Assembly (NCBI RefSeq): GCF_015160875.1
Contig: NZ_CP063374.1
Span: 3,971,501 to 4,035,500 of the forward strand
Origin: Streptomyces chromofuscus
GTDB taxonomy: Bacteria; Actinomycetota; Actinomycetes; Streptomycetales; Streptomycetaceae
DNA: 64,000 bases
Direction: 5' to 3'
Shown here one piece after another: positions 45,411 to 56,496 of this stretch (position 1 is the stretch's first letter; every line of letters starts with the position of its first letter). A program made the position numbers and the translations under genes. The notes beneath the pieces are model-generated. The model saw only the letters and a program-made list of their open reading frames with translations. It searched no databases and was not told the DNA's origin.

Positions 45411-45828
45411 CGCAGTCCTCCTCGCGACCACCGACGGCCCTGGGCTGCCGTCGGCTTCCAATGCTTCTCACCTTATGAGGATTCGGGGCGACTGCGTATG
45501 GGTGAGGCCCGACCACATCAGTCACACTGGCAACAGGGGCATCACCGCATGAAGGCGTACGAATCCGGGGGCGCGCCGAACATATATCTACGCGCCGGTG
45601 GCTCACGCCGTGGCGCGCATCCCCCGGTCAGGTGAGTTGAGACCTCTTCGAAACATCGGGGCCTTGGCAGGCCTGTGCGCGTCGACAAGCCACGTACTGC
45701 GTCAGTGGGGTGCAACTCCCTTGACTTCCCAGGTTTTCGACCCCTTATGACCTTGCAGAAACGTGCCTGTCAACGGGTGCATATGCGTCCGCACTACCCC
45801 ACCGCGTGAGCCCTACTATCGGCTCGCC
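45411..45828. other. divergent intergenic region
   Basis: These 418 bp lie between the aminotransferase (minus) and the LacI-type regulator (plus). I find no supported gene. It is moderately A+T-rich for this chromosome near 45570-45800, as expected for two promoters, but no palindrome clearly stands out as the LacI operator. Confidence 0.4.
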
Positions 45829-46941
45829 ATGACAGCAGCAGGGAAGCACCAGGTGAGCCGCGCGGAAACCTCTCGTCGAGGAAGTCGGCCGGGCCGGGCG
45901 GGCATCAGAGATGTGGCCGCCGCCGCCGGAGTCTCCATCACGACCGTCTCCGACGCCCTCAACGGCAAGGGCCGGCTCCCGGACGCCACCCGACGCCATG
46001 TCCGCGAGGTCGCCGACCGGCTGGGGTACCGCCCCTCGGCCGCGGCCCGGACCCTCCGTACCGGCAAGTCCGGACTGATCGGTCTCACCGTCACGACGTA
46101 CGGGGATGAACCTTTCACCTTCACGGAGTTCGCGTACTTCGCCGAGATGGCCCGCGCCGCCACCTCGGCCGCGCTCGCCCGCGGCTACGCCCTCGTCATC
46201 CTGCCCGCGACCTCCCGCCACGACGTGTGGTCGAACGTCGCGCTCGACGGCACCGTCGTCATCGACCCCTCCGACCAGGACCCGGTCGTCAGCGAACTCG
46301 TCAGGCAGGGTTTACCGGTCGTCTCCGACGGCCGCCCGGCCGGCCCGCTGCCGGTCACGGCCTGGGTGGACAACGACCACGAAGCCGCCGTCCTCGGCAT
46401 CCTCGACCACCTCGCCGAGGCCGGCGCCCGCCGGATCGGACTGCTGACCGGAACCACCACCGACACCTACACGCACCTGTCCACCACGGCGTACCTGCGC
46501 TGGTGCGAACGGGTCGGCCAGGACCCGGTGTACGAGGCGTACCCGGCGCACGACCCCTGTGCGGGCGCCGTCGCCGCCGACCGGCTGCTCGCCCGGCCCG
46601 ACCGGCCGGACGCCGTCTACGGTCTGTTCGACCCGAACGGCACCGACCTGCTCGCCGCCGCCCGCCGCTACGGACTGCGCGTACCGGACGATCTGCTGCT
46701 GGTCTGCTGCAGCGAGTCCACCGTGTACGCCAACACCGAGCCGCCCATCACCACGCTCTCCCTCAAGCCGCGCCGGATCGGCACGGCCGTAATCCAGCTG
46801 CTCATCGACGCCATCGAGGGCGTCGAGTCGGAGCAGCCCGTCGAGCAGGTCATACCGACCGAGCTGATCGTGCGCACGTCATCGCAGCGGCGCTCCCCGC
46901 GCACCACGGTCAGCCCTCCGCGCACGCCCGACAAGGGTTAG
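45829..46941 (+). CDS. LacI/GalR-family regulator with a TTA codon
   Basis: A 370-residue protein. The N-terminal helix-turn-helix is GIRDVAAAAGVSITTVSDALNGKGRLPDATRRHVREVADRLGY (about residues 25-67). A periplasmic-binding-protein-like effector domain follows, ending in LKPRRIGTAVIQLLIDAIEG. Codon 162 (46312-46314) is TTA in RQGLPVV, so translation should need the bldA tRNA and be linked to development. I recall the S. coelicolor homologue (rstP-type) also being a TTA gene. ATG 45829 is preferred over an earlier in-frame start. Confidence 0.88.
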   Translation: MTAAGKHQVSRAETSRRGSRPGRAGIRDVAAAAGVSITTVSDALNGKGRLPDATRRHVREVADRLGYRPSAAARTLRTGKSGLIGLTVTTYGDEPFTFTEFAYFAEMARAATSAALARGYALVILPATSRHDVWSNVALDGTVVIDPSDQDPVVSELVRQGLPVVSDGRPAGPLPVTAWVDNDHEAAVLGILDHLAEAGARRIGLLTGTTTDTYTHLSTTAYLRWCERVGQDPVYEAYPAHDPCAGAVAADRLLARPDRPDAVYGLFDPNGTDLLAAARRYGLRVPDDLLLVCCSESTVYANTEPPITTLSLKPRRIGTAVIQLLIDAIEGVESEQPVEQVIPTELIVRTSSQRRSPRTTVSPPRTPDKG

Positions 46942-47160
46942 GGCACCGCCACAGGGGTGACGCGAAACGGTCACCGGGCCGGCGAAAGCCAGGTCCAATC
47001 GGGGCGAAAGCCGCGGTGAACCGGACTCCTGATCCGATTCACCACCCCTGGGTCATCACACGGCGCGATCCGCATTCCTATGATGGGCGCACGACACCGC
47101 GGGCCGCTGCGACCAGGCAGTCCGATGCGGTGCAGATGCGGCGCGATGGTGGAGGGGTCG

Positions 47161-48249
47161 ATGACTCAGGGGGCCGGTCAGGGACCCGAGGTGGAGCGGA
47201 CGGCGACGCTGCGCGACTTCCGGGTGCCCGCTTACGTCCACGAGACCGGTCCGTACCTCCACGGCGCGCACCCCGGCGAGGTCACCAGCCCCGTCGCCGA
47301 GCCGGTGGACTATCCGGAGGAGTACACGCCCACGGAGCGCGACCTGCCCGTCATCAACCGGGGTGACACGGTTCAGGTAACCGTCGATCCGCAGGCCGTG
47401 CCGGCCCCGCAGCCGCAGCCCGCCACGGGCCCCGGGCCCCTGTACGTCGTGGGCGACGTCCACGGCTACCTCGACGAGCTGGTGGCCGCTCTGCGGGAGA
47501 AGGGCCTCATCGACGCCGCCGGGCAGTGGTGCGCGGGAACCTCTCGGCTGTGGTTCCTGGGCGACTTCACCGACCGCGGTCCGGACGGCATCGGCGTCAT
47601 CGACCTCGTCATGCGGCTGTCCGCCGAGGCCGCCGCGGCCGGCGGCTACTGCAAGGCACTGATGGGCAACCACGAACTGCTGCTGCTCGGCGCCAAGCGG
47701 TTCGGCGACACGCCCGTCAACTCCGGCGCGGGCACCGCCACCTTCCAGGCGGCCTGGCTGCTCAACGGCGGACAGAAGACCGACATGGACCGGCTGCAGG
47801 ACCACCACCTGCAGTGGATGGCCCGCCTCGACGCGCTCACCGAGACCGACGGCCATCTGCTCGTGCACTCGGACACCACCGCCTACCTCGACTACGGCGA
47901 CTCCATCGAGGCCGTCAACGACAACGTCCGCGAGGCCCTCACCCGTAACGACGCGGACGAGGTCTGGGACCTGTTCCGCAAGTTCACCAAGCGCTTCTCC
48001 TTCCGCGACGAGGGCGGCGCCGACGCCGTTCGCTCACTGCTCGATACGTACGGCGGCACCCGCATCGTTCACGGCCACAGCCCCATTCCCTACCTGCTCG
48101 GCGAGGTCGGCTCCGAGGACGGCGAGGACGGCACCGGCCCCCTCGTCGAAGGACCGCACGTCTACGCCGACGGCCTCGCCATCGCGATGGACGGCGGCGT
48201 GACCATGGCCGGAAAACTGCTGGTCCAGCAACTTCCCCTGGATAACTGA
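47161..48249 (+). CDS. metallophosphoesterase
   Basis: A 362-residue protein. Calcineurin-like phosphoesterase motifs occur in order: GDVHG (D99, H101), LGDFTDRGPDG, MGNHE, VHSD and HGHSP. They bind two metals and act on phosphoesters; the substrate cannot be inferred. The roughly 95-residue N-terminus (YVHETGPYLHGAHPGEVTSP) is a non-catalytic extension. ATG 47161 has GGAGGGG upstream, better than earlier in-frame starts. Confidence 0.9.
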   Translation: MTQGAGQGPEVERTATLRDFRVPAYVHETGPYLHGAHPGEVTSPVAEPVDYPEEYTPTERDLPVINRGDTVQVTVDPQAVPAPQPQPATGPGPLYVVGDVHGYLDELVAALREKGLIDAAGQWCAGTSRLWFLGDFTDRGPDGIGVIDLVMRLSAEAAAAGGYCKALMGNHELLLLGAKRFGDTPVNSGAGTATFQAAWLLNGGQKTDMDRLQDHHLQWMARLDALTETDGHLLVHSDTTAYLDYGDSIEAVNDNVREALTRNDADEVWDLFRKFTKRFSFRDEGGADAVRSLLDTYGGTRIVHGHSPIPYLLGEVGSEDGEDGTGPLVEGPHVYADGLAIAMDGGVTMAGKLLVQQLPLDN

Positions 48250-48448
48250 GCGTTCCCCGGGCAGACGTACCCGGACGGCGGACCGGCGCACGACGGCGCG
48301 GCACAGGGGCCAATTTCTGGAAACCCCCTGTCACGGCGCACCGTCACCGCTCTACCATCGCCTTATCCGTAGCAGGCTCCCCTCCGTTTCTGCCCGACGG
48401 CTCGTCAGCGTGCGAGCCCCAAGCCCTACGGAGCATCGGGGGATGCAC

Positions 48449-49309
48449 ATGAACAGCGTTCCGCAGCACCTGCTGAGTGAGGACCGCCAGGAATACGAGC
48501 GGCTCCTCGATGAGGCGCTGCGCTCCGCACACCACCGCCCTGAACTGGCCGCTGTGGGACAGCGGCTCAACCCCGAACAGCTGCGCACCATGGCGCTCAA
48601 CGCCACCGCACTCATCACGGCGGCTGCGGCGACCGAGTACCAGCACTACGTGAAGGTCCGCGAGGAACTGCGCCGCCCGGCGCCGTCCACCCCGTCGACC
48701 GCCCGCGAGTCCGGCTCCACCGAGCCGGGCACGGGCGCCGTGGGGCTCGCCACCACCATGGGAGAGGCCGCCGCCGAGACCGTCGGCGCGGGCGCCGTCG
48801 CCGTCCTCGCGGTCCTGGCACCCGTCCTGGCCGGAACGGCCGCAGCGATCTTCCTGCTCGTCGGCTACATCCTGAAGATGCTCGCCCCCGAGCCGGGCAT
48901 CGCCCAGACCCTGGTCACCACCGGCTGGGTGTTCGGCGCCCTGACCGCGGTCGCGATCCTGCTCGCCGCCGTCGGACTGCTGCTCACCGCACTGCGCAAC
49001 CGGCCCTCACTCGAAGCCGGACCGTACAGCGAGCTCAGCAGCGAGGTGGCCAGGGCCAGGGAGGCCTGGCGACATGCCCTGCTGGAGAACGGCATCCTGC
49101 CGTTCCTCCGGGAGGCGCTGACCACCCCCGGCCCGGCCGCATTGCACCGTACGGCCCCGACGATCCCGACCAGTCGTATGCCGCACCTGGGCTACGACCG
49201 ACCGGGCTTCACCAGCCCCGGTGACGGCCCGTCGGGCGCGCGCCCGAGCTTTTCCAGCCCGGACTACACCAGCCCGGACTTCGGAGGCCCGGAGCACAAG
49301 CCGGAATGA
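48449..49309 (+). CDS. membrane protein of unknown function
   Basis: About 286 residues. An N-terminal soluble helical part (NSVPQHLLSEDRQEYERLLDEA) is followed by two membrane helices (about 110-140 and 155-180: LAVLAPVLAGTAAAIFLLVGYIL and LTAVAILLAAVGLLLTA). The Pro/Ser/Gly-rich C-terminal tail has repeated SSPDYTSPDF-like words. I do not recognise a family, but such proteins occur throughout Streptomyces. ATG 48449 has GGGGG 6-7 bp upstream; ATG 48443 is an alternative. Confidence 0.75.
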   Translation: MNSVPQHLLSEDRQEYERLLDEALRSAHHRPELAAVGQRLNPEQLRTMALNATALITAAAATEYQHYVKVREELRRPAPSTPSTARESGSTEPGTGAVGLATTMGEAAAETVGAGAVAVLAVLAPVLAGTAAAIFLLVGYILKMLAPEPGIAQTLVTTGWVFGALTAVAILLAAVGLLLTALRNRPSLEAGPYSELSSEVARAREAWRHALLENGILPFLREALTTPGPAALHRTAPTIPTSRMPHLGYDRPGFTSPGDGPSGARPSFSSPDYTSPDFGGPEHKPE

Positions 49310-49313
49310 CCTG

Positions 49314-49349
49314 CGGCTTGCGCCCCCGTCGCCCGGGGTGCGCAAGCCG
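49314..49349. terminator. terminator hairpin between convergent genes
   Basis: CGGCTTGCG (49314-49322) pairs with CGCAAGCCG (49341-49349), extended by C/G pairs. It begins 4 bp after the membrane-protein stop and can also serve thiC from the other side. Confidence 0.75.
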
Positions 49350-49425
49350 GAGATCCGGCGCCGTGGACGCGTTGCCGTGTGCGGGCTGCTCCGGGATCGG
49401 GCCGCGAGCACCGCCCCTGCATACG

Positions 49426-51400
<1,975 letters not shown>

Positions 51401-51476
51401 CAAAGGTCCCCCCACGCTAGCGTCAATTCGGGCGCGGTGAACAGAGGGCCCCGGTCGTTCTTGCGATGATCGGTCA

Positions 51477-53330
51477 GTGACCACGAATCAGCAGCCTCCG
51501 TTTCCGCCGCACGAACCGCCGCGCGGAACCGGCTCCGGCATGGGGTCGGGAAGCGGCTCGGGCAGGGGTGGGGGTGGCGCTTCAGGCATGGGGTCCGACA
51601 GAGGCCGGGGTGACGCCGGCGGCATGGGCCACCGGGGTGACACTCCCGGTGTCGGGGCGGGTGGCGGACAAGGGTATGGCCCTGGTCCTGGCCTTGGCCC
51701 CGGGGGCGGCTGGGGACAGGGTGCGGGGCACGGCGGCGGCCAGGGCTACGGTCCCGGCTTCGGCGGTGGTGAGGAACACGGGCCCGGATTCGGCGGTGGT
51801 CAGGGCCACGGTCCCGGCTTCGGCGGTGATCAGGGCCACGGGCCCGGCTTCGGGGACAGTGAAGGACACGGTCCAGGTACCGGCGGTGGTCGAGGCCACG
51901 GTTCGGGGCCCGGCGGCGGTCACGGGCCCTCCGGGTCCGGTGGCGGCCGGGGACACGGGCATGGTGCCGGCGGCGGGACTGGCGACGGATCCGGCGGCGG
52001 ACACGGCCACGGTCACTCGCACAGTCACGCCCACGGCCCCGCGGCCCCCGTCTCCACGCACCTGCGCAAGGTCATCGCGGCGGTGCTCATCCCCTTCGCC
52101 GTCGCCGTGGTGGCCGGGCTCGTGGTGCTGTGGCCCGGCGGTGCCCCGCCGCACGAGCGCACCGGCGTCGGCTTCGACCGGCAGACCCAGCAGGCCACGG
52201 TGACCAGGATCGAGGAGTTGCCCTGCGACTCGGTCAACCCCTCGGCGCCCACACCCAACGGCGACACCTCGACCGCCGAGGGCTCGTCCGCCCAGCAGCA
52301 GGCGAACGGCGCCTGCAAGCGGGCGACGATCCGCATCGACACCGGCGACGACACCGGCCGGACGTTCACCGAGATCGTGCAGCCGGACCAGTCACGGCAG
52401 TTGCACCAGGGCGAGAAGGTCGTGGTCGCCTACGAGCCATCCGCACCCGAGGACCTTCAGTACTCGGTCACCGATGTGAACCGCCGACTGCCCATGGCCG
52501 TGCTCGCCGGACTCTTCGCACTGGCCGTCGTGGCCGTCGGACGACTGCGCGGCGTCATGGCGCTGATCGCGCTGGCCAGCAGCTTCCTGGTGCTCAACTT
52601 CTTCATCCTCCCGGCGATCCTGCAGGGCTCGAACCCTCTGGTCGTGGCGGTGGTGGGATCGAGCGCCATCATGCTGATCGCGCTGTATCTGTGCCACGGT
52701 CTGTCGGCCCGAACATCTGTGGCCGTACTCGGCACCCTGATCTCACTGTTGCTGATCGGCATTCTCGGTTCGCTGTTCATCGACTGGGCCGCGCTCACGG
52801 GCAACACCGACGACAACACCGGCCTCATCCACGGCCTGTACCCGTCGATCGACATGAGCGGACTGCTGCTGGCCGGCATCATCATCGGTTCGCTCGGTGT
52901 GCTCGACGACGTGACGGTGACGCAGACCTCGGCGGTCTGGGAACTGCACGAGGCCAATCCGGCCATGGGCTGGCGCAACCTGTACCGGGCGGGCATCCGT
53001 ATCGGCCGCGACCACATCGCCTCCGTCGTCAACACCCTCGTCCTCGCCTACGCGGGCGCCGCGCTCCCCCTGCTGCTGCTGTTCTCCATCGCCCAGAGCA
53101 GCGTGGGAACGGTCGCCAACAGTGAGCTGGTCGCGGAGGAGATCGTGCGCACGCTTGTCGGCTCGATCGGCCTGGTGGCCTCCGTGCCGGTCACCACGGC
53201 CCTCGCGGCTCTCGTCGTGTCGGCCGACCGCCCCGGCAAGGAGCCCGCCATGGCGTCGGCGACCGGCGGCGACGGCCACGAGGTGCCGGTACCGGCCCGC
53301 GGAGGGAAGGGCCGGCGGCGCAAGCGCTGA
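51477..53330 (+). CDS. YibE/F-family membrane protein with Gly/His-rich N-terminus
   Basis: A 617-residue protein. Residues 1-190 are low-complexity Gly/His/Pro, including 10-residue repeats, and are probably cytoplasmic and disordered. One helix follows (KVIAAVLIPFAVAVVAGLVVLW), then an extracytoplasmic domain and a YibE/F-like polytopic region (about 340-595) with DDVTVTQTSAVWEL, the family hallmark. The function of YibE/F proteins is not established. GTG 51477 is the first start. Divergent from thiC. Confidence 0.88.
   Translation: MTTNQQPPFPPHEPPRGTGSGMGSGSGSGRGGGGASGMGSDRGRGDAGGMGHRGDTPGVGAGGGQGYGPGPGLGPGGGWGQGAGHGGGQGYGPGFGGGEEHGPGFGGGQGHGPGFGGDQGHGPGFGDSEGHGPGTGGGRGHGSGPGGGHGPSGSGGGRGHGHGAGGGTGDGSGGGHGHGHSHSHAHGPAAPVSTHLRKVIAAVLIPFAVAVVAGLVVLWPGGAPPHERTGVGFDRQTQQATVTRIEELPCDSVNPSAPTPNGDTSTAEGSSAQQQANGACKRATIRIDTGDDTGRTFTEIVQPDQSRQLHQGEKVVVAYEPSAPEDLQYSVTDVNRRLPMAVLAGLFALAVVAVGRLRGVMALIALASSFLVLNFFILPAILQGSNPLVVAVVGSSAIMLIALYLCHGLSARTSVAVLGTLISLLLIGILGSLFIDWAALTGNTDDNTGLIHGLYPSIDMSGLLLAGIIIGSLGVLDDVTVTQTSAVWELHEANPAMGWRNLYRAGIRIGRDHIASVVNTLVLAYAGAALPLLLLFSIAQSSVGTVANSELVAEEIVRTLVGSIGLVASVPVTTALAALVVSADRPGKEPAMASATGGDGHEVPVPARGGKGRRRKR
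51756..51905 (+). repeat. 30-bp coding tandem repeats in the YibE/F gene
   Basis: About five units encode variants of GFGGGQGHGP (residues 94-143). Their nucleotide similarity (TTCGGCGGTGGT, then GGCCACGG) shows recent unit duplication. His at a fixed place in each unit could bind metal, though this is unproven. Confidence 0.8.
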
Positions 53331-53778
53331 GCGCCGCGACAGGAGCGTGGGGCGCCAGGGGCGCGAGCCTCGGCGGACACCGGCGGCACGAACCCTGAGC
53401 CGCAGTGCACGTCGGCCACCCCTGGTGGAACCCGACCTCCCGGGGTTCGAAGGGGGCTTCCGTACCGGCCCCGGGCAGAAGCGTTCCTGCAGGCCTGCCT
53501 TCAACCGCGCTCACACGCTCTGAGCCCCCGAAGGATCTGCCTGCGCGACAGCCGCGCCCGCCGCGCCCCCAACCAACCGGACCCAACCGGACCCGACCCA
53601 GGCCCGACCGCAACGACTACCGCCCGCGTCATCCCGCCGGGAAATCGCGCGCACAGCCGTTGCCCTGAGGCAGCAGGGGGGGAGCAGCAGGAGGCAGAGG
53701 AAGCCATCGAGAGCCGGCCACACCGGCACCGACCGCACCAGGCGAAGCGTTACGCCTCCGCCCGCCTCACCGTGCGCC
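53331..53778. other. intergenic region before ssgA 3' end
   Basis: These 448 bp lie between the YibE/F gene and the convergent ssgA. No gene or RNA is supported. Short direct repeats of AACCGGACCC type occur near 53572-53598. A GGTTCGAA word at about 53445 resembles a tRNA T loop but has no surrounding cloverleaf. Confidence 0.4.
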
Positions 53779-54186
53779 TCAGCCCGCGCTCTGCTCCTCC
53801 GCCAGGATCCGGTCCAGCGCCTCGTCGAGATGCGCGTCGAAGTCGGCGAGAGAGCCCTCCTGGCCCAGCGGCACGAGCTTGTCCGTGCGGTCGAGGAAGG
53901 CGACCAGCGGGGCGGTGGAGGAGCGGAACAGCGCCTGGTCGCTGCCGACCTGCAGCCGGATCAGGACATCGCCCAGCGACTCCGGTTCGACCGGGGAAAC
54001 CCGCACATCGCCCTCGCCGCACGGCCGCCCGACCCCGTCGATCAGCAGCTCCCGGCCGAAGGCCCAGGTCACCGGGGCATCCCCGGGCAGATGGAAGGTC
54101 AGCCGCACTGCGTAGGGATCACGCGTCTCGTAGCGCAGCTCCACAGGGATGCGGAAGGAGAGCTCCTCGGAAACGAGGAAGCTCAT
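53779..54186 (-). CDS. ssgA: SsgA, sporulation-specific cell division activator
   Basis: A 135-residue SsgA-like protein. The SALP pattern is clear: SFRIPVELRYETRDPYAVRLTFHLPGDAPVTWAFGRELL, GDVLIRLQVG and FLDRTDKLVPLGQE. SsgA activates septation during sporulation and recruits SsgB, which positions FtsZ. The second of two adjacent ATGs (54186) is chosen because AGAGG is 5 bp upstream. It lies directly downstream of ssgR, the arrangement that distinguishes ssgA from other family members. Confidence 0.93.
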   Translation of the reverse strand: MSFLVSEELSFRIPVELRYETRDPYAVRLTFHLPGDAPVTWAFGRELLIDGVGRPCGEGDVRVSPVEPESLGDVLIRLQVGSDQALFRSSTAPLVAFLDRTDKLVPLGQEGSLADFDAHLDEALDRILAEEQSAG

Positions 54187-54316
54187 CATGACCTCTGCCT
54201 GTACGGACTCGCGCATCGCCTACCCCGTCACTTGCCGTTCGATTGGCCGGGAATGAACCTCTGATACCTGGTGGCATCTTGCTGAACGTACACACCAGAT
54301 CACAAGGAGTGAGTTT

Positions 54317-55120
54317 TCAGATACTGATAGAGAGTGCCAGCGACCCCAGCGCACGACCCACCTCGGTCTGCAACTGCCGTACCGCGGGCAGCAGTCGATC
54401 CGCTTGATGACTGGGAAGCGAGATGGCCATCGTCCCGGCGGTCTCACCCACAGTGATCGGAATGGCCGCGCAGACCGTGCCGAGCGCGTACTCCTGGCGC
54501 TCGGTCACCGGTTCCATCCGGCTCGTTTGTTCGAGTCGTTGCAGCAGGGTGCGGCTGTCGCTGACGGTGTAAGGAGTGATCGACTGCACGGGATAGCGGT
54601 CGAGGTGGTCCCGGCGGGTGTGCTCGTCCACCTGGGCCAGCAGGCACTGCCCGATGGCGTGCGCGTGGCCGGTCTCGCGGAAGTCGGCCCACTCCTCCAC
54701 CGCCGGGTTGCCGGGGGTGTCGGAGACGCACATCACCTCGATCTCGCCGTCGCGGTAGATCGCGTAGTACACGGGTACGCCGATGGAGTCCCGCCAGCGT
54801 GCGAGGGCATCGTTGACCGTGCTGCGACGTTTCTGCTGTGCCCCGCTGCTGCTCAGCCGCTCGGCCGCCTCGCCGAGGAAGAACAGCCCCTTCTCCCGGC
54901 GCAGATACCTCTCGTGCACCAGGGTGCGCAGCAGGTGGTAGGTGGTGGGGAGGGCGAGCCCGGTCTCACGGGCCAGTTGCTTGGCGGGTGCGCCGTGCTC
55001 GCGCTCGGCTACGGCTTCCAGCAGGCGCATGGCGCGCTGCACGGACCCGATGAGCGTGGCGTTGTGCCGGGGCGTGGGGGGTGCGTATGGGTCTGCGGGT
55101 GCGGTGTCTGCCGTGGCCAA
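54317..55120 (-). CDS. ssgR: SsgR, IclR-type activator of ssgA
   Basis: A 267-residue IclR-family regulator. The N-terminal winged helix is SVQRAMRLLEAVAEREHGAPAKQLARETGLALPTTYHLLRTLV, followed by an effector-binding domain (GHAHAIGQCLLAQ, GTVCAAIPI). In S. coelicolor SsgR activates ssgA transcription. TTG 55120 has GGGAG 6 bp upstream and is the best start, giving a somewhat longer N-terminus than I recall for the homologue; a start near residue 27 is possible. No TTA codon is present. Confidence 0.9.
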   Translation of the reverse strand: MATADTAPADPYAPPTPRHNATLIGSVQRAMRLLEAVAEREHGAPAKQLARETGLALPTTYHLLRTLVHERYLRREKGLFFLGEAAERLSSSGAQQKRRSTVNDALARWRDSIGVPVYYAIYRDGEIEVMCVSDTPGNPAVEEWADFRETGHAHAIGQCLLAQVDEHTRRDHLDRYPVQSITPYTVSDSRTLLQRLEQTSRMEPVTERQEYALGTVCAAIPITVGETAGTMAISLPSHQADRLLPAVRQLQTEVGRALGSLALSISI

Positions 55121-55327
55121 GGGTCACTCCCGAAGCGCGAGGGGGGCAGCCCGTGCTGGGTGAACACGGGAGGGGTGTACAGGTGTGTACGCCGCTCGCG
55201 GGGTCACCCCCGCGTCGGGTTCCGGACTCTATTGGCCTGCCACCGCTCGCAGACCGGTCCGCCCGGAAACTTCCCTCCCCCGAGGGAACCGGCGATTCCT
55301 GTTACCGGTCCCCGTCACCCACAGCTG

Positions 55328-55540
55328 TCACCATTCGCCACGCGAGGAGGAGTTCGTCGTGAACTTCCGTACGACGTAGATGAGTCCGCCGACCAGGGCC
55401 ACGAAGACCAGCAGCTTGAAGAGCAGGCCGATCACGAAGCCCACGACGCTGGCTATCACGCCTCCGAACACGACCAGGGCGATGACCGGCACCGCGATCC
55501 ACTTAACCCACCACGGCAGACCCGCGAAGATCTCTCGCAT
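55328..55540 (-). CDS. small membrane protein (DUF5326-like)
   Basis: A 70-residue protein, MREIFAGLPWWVKWIAVPVI onward, with two closely spaced membrane helices (about 12-35 and 38-55) and a polar C-terminus (VRKFTTNSSSRGEW). It resembles a short Streptomyces family annotated as DUF5326, from memory. ATG 55540 has GAGGG nearby. It is monocistronic with unknown function. Confidence 0.7.
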   Translation of the reverse strand: MREIFAGLPWWVKWIAVPVIALVVFGGVIASVVGFVIGLLFKLLVFVALVGGLIYVVRKFTTNSSSRGEW

Positions 55541-55737
55541 CGCCCTCGTCCTTCTCTCTCCGCCCACCGGCCGCACGGCTCCCCATGAGCCTTCCGGTCC
55601 CGCCAGGTCCTGTGATGTCCTGCCTCGATGCTAGGGCCGGCAAGGGGCCCGGCGGGCGCCTCGCAGCCCTTGTCCTCCCCTGACCGATCCCCTAGGGAAT
55701 CCGAGGGCGGGAAAGCCGTGAACCCCGAGCCCGCACG

Positions 55738-56055
55738 TCAGTTCTCGGGCGGAGAGAACACCACCAGCACACGCAGGTCCTCACTGATGTGGTGGAACTT
55801 GTGCGCCACCCCGGCCGGGACGTAGACCACGCTGCCGCGGGCCACCTCGGTGGTCTCCATGCCGACGGTGATCGCGGCGCGGCCGCTGACGACGAAGTAC
55901 ACCTCGTCCTGATGGTGCGGTTTCTGCGGATCGTGCTCGCCCGCGTTGAGCGCGTACAGACCGACCGACATGTTCCGCTCGCGCAGAAACTGCAGGTAGG
56001 CACCGTCATGGGCGGCGCGCTCCGCCTCCAGTTCGTCCAGCCGGAATGCCTTCAT
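55738..56055 (-). CDS. small cupin-domain protein
   Basis: A 105-residue single cupin barrel. Motif 1 is HHQDEVYFVVSGRAAITVG and motif 2 is GSVVYVPAGVAHKFHHI; the His/Glu metal ligands are kept. Such proteins are small metal-dependent enzymes or sensors; the ligand is unknown. ATG 56055 is the only good start. Divergent from the holin-like gene, 58 bp apart. Confidence 0.85.
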   Translation of the reverse strand: MKAFRLDELEAERAAHDGAYLQFLRERNMSVGLYALNAGEHDPQKPHHQDEVYFVVSGRAAITVGMETTEVARGSVVYVPAGVAHKFHHISEDLRVLVVFSPPEN

Positions 56056-56113
56056 CGTCTCGTTGCCCTCGCACCCGTGCTCGTGTCCGATTCCGTCTGC
56101 CACGATCAGACAC

Positions 56114-56491
56114 ATGATGAATTTCGTAGTCAAGACGATCGCCAACGCGGGCGCACTGGCGGTCGCCGTGTGGTTGCTCGACCAGATCACCCTGACCGGC
56201 GACAGCACCGGGAAGAAGGTCGGCACCCTGCTCCTGGTCGCGCTGATCTTCGGCCTGGTGAACTTCCTGGTCAAGCCGATAGTCAAGCTTCTGAGCCTGC
56301 CGCTGCTCATCCTCACGCTCGGCCTGTTCACCCTGATCGTCAACGCGCTGATGCTGTTGCTGACCTCGTGGCTCGCCGACAAGCTGGACCTGAGCTTCCA
56401 CGTCGAGGGCTTCTGGACGGCCGTGCTGGGCGGTCTGATCATCTCGATCGTCTCCTGGGCGCTGAACGTCGTCCTGCCCGACCGGGACTGA
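56114..56491 (+). CDS. phage-holin-4-like (PF04020 type) membrane protein
   Basis: A 125-residue protein with four membrane helices (including LLLVALIFGLVNFLVKPIVKLLSLPLLILTLGLFTLIVNALML and ILGGLIISIVSWALNVVL-like end). The repeated P-x-x-x-L-x-L-P-L pattern is typical of this widely spread family of chromosomal holin-like proteins. Not evidence of a prophage. It starts at one of two adjacent ATGs (56114/56117) and lies 5 bp before ptpA, so they are probably co-transcribed. Confidence 0.88.
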   Translation: MMNFVVKTIANAGALAVAVWLLDQITLTGDSTGKKVGTLLLVALIFGLVNFLVKPIVKLLSLPLLILTLGLFTLIVNALMLLLTSWLADKLDLSFHVEGFWTAVLGGLIISIVSWALNVVLPDRD

Positions 56492-56496
56492 GCACC

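Noticed and set aside
53425-53465. Possible tRNA based on a GGTTCGAA word
   Set aside because: No acceptor stem, D arm or anticodon arm can be formed around it.
56114-56491. Evidence for a prophage (holin-like gene)
   Set aside because: PF04020-type proteins are ordinary chromosomal genes, and no phage genes flank it.
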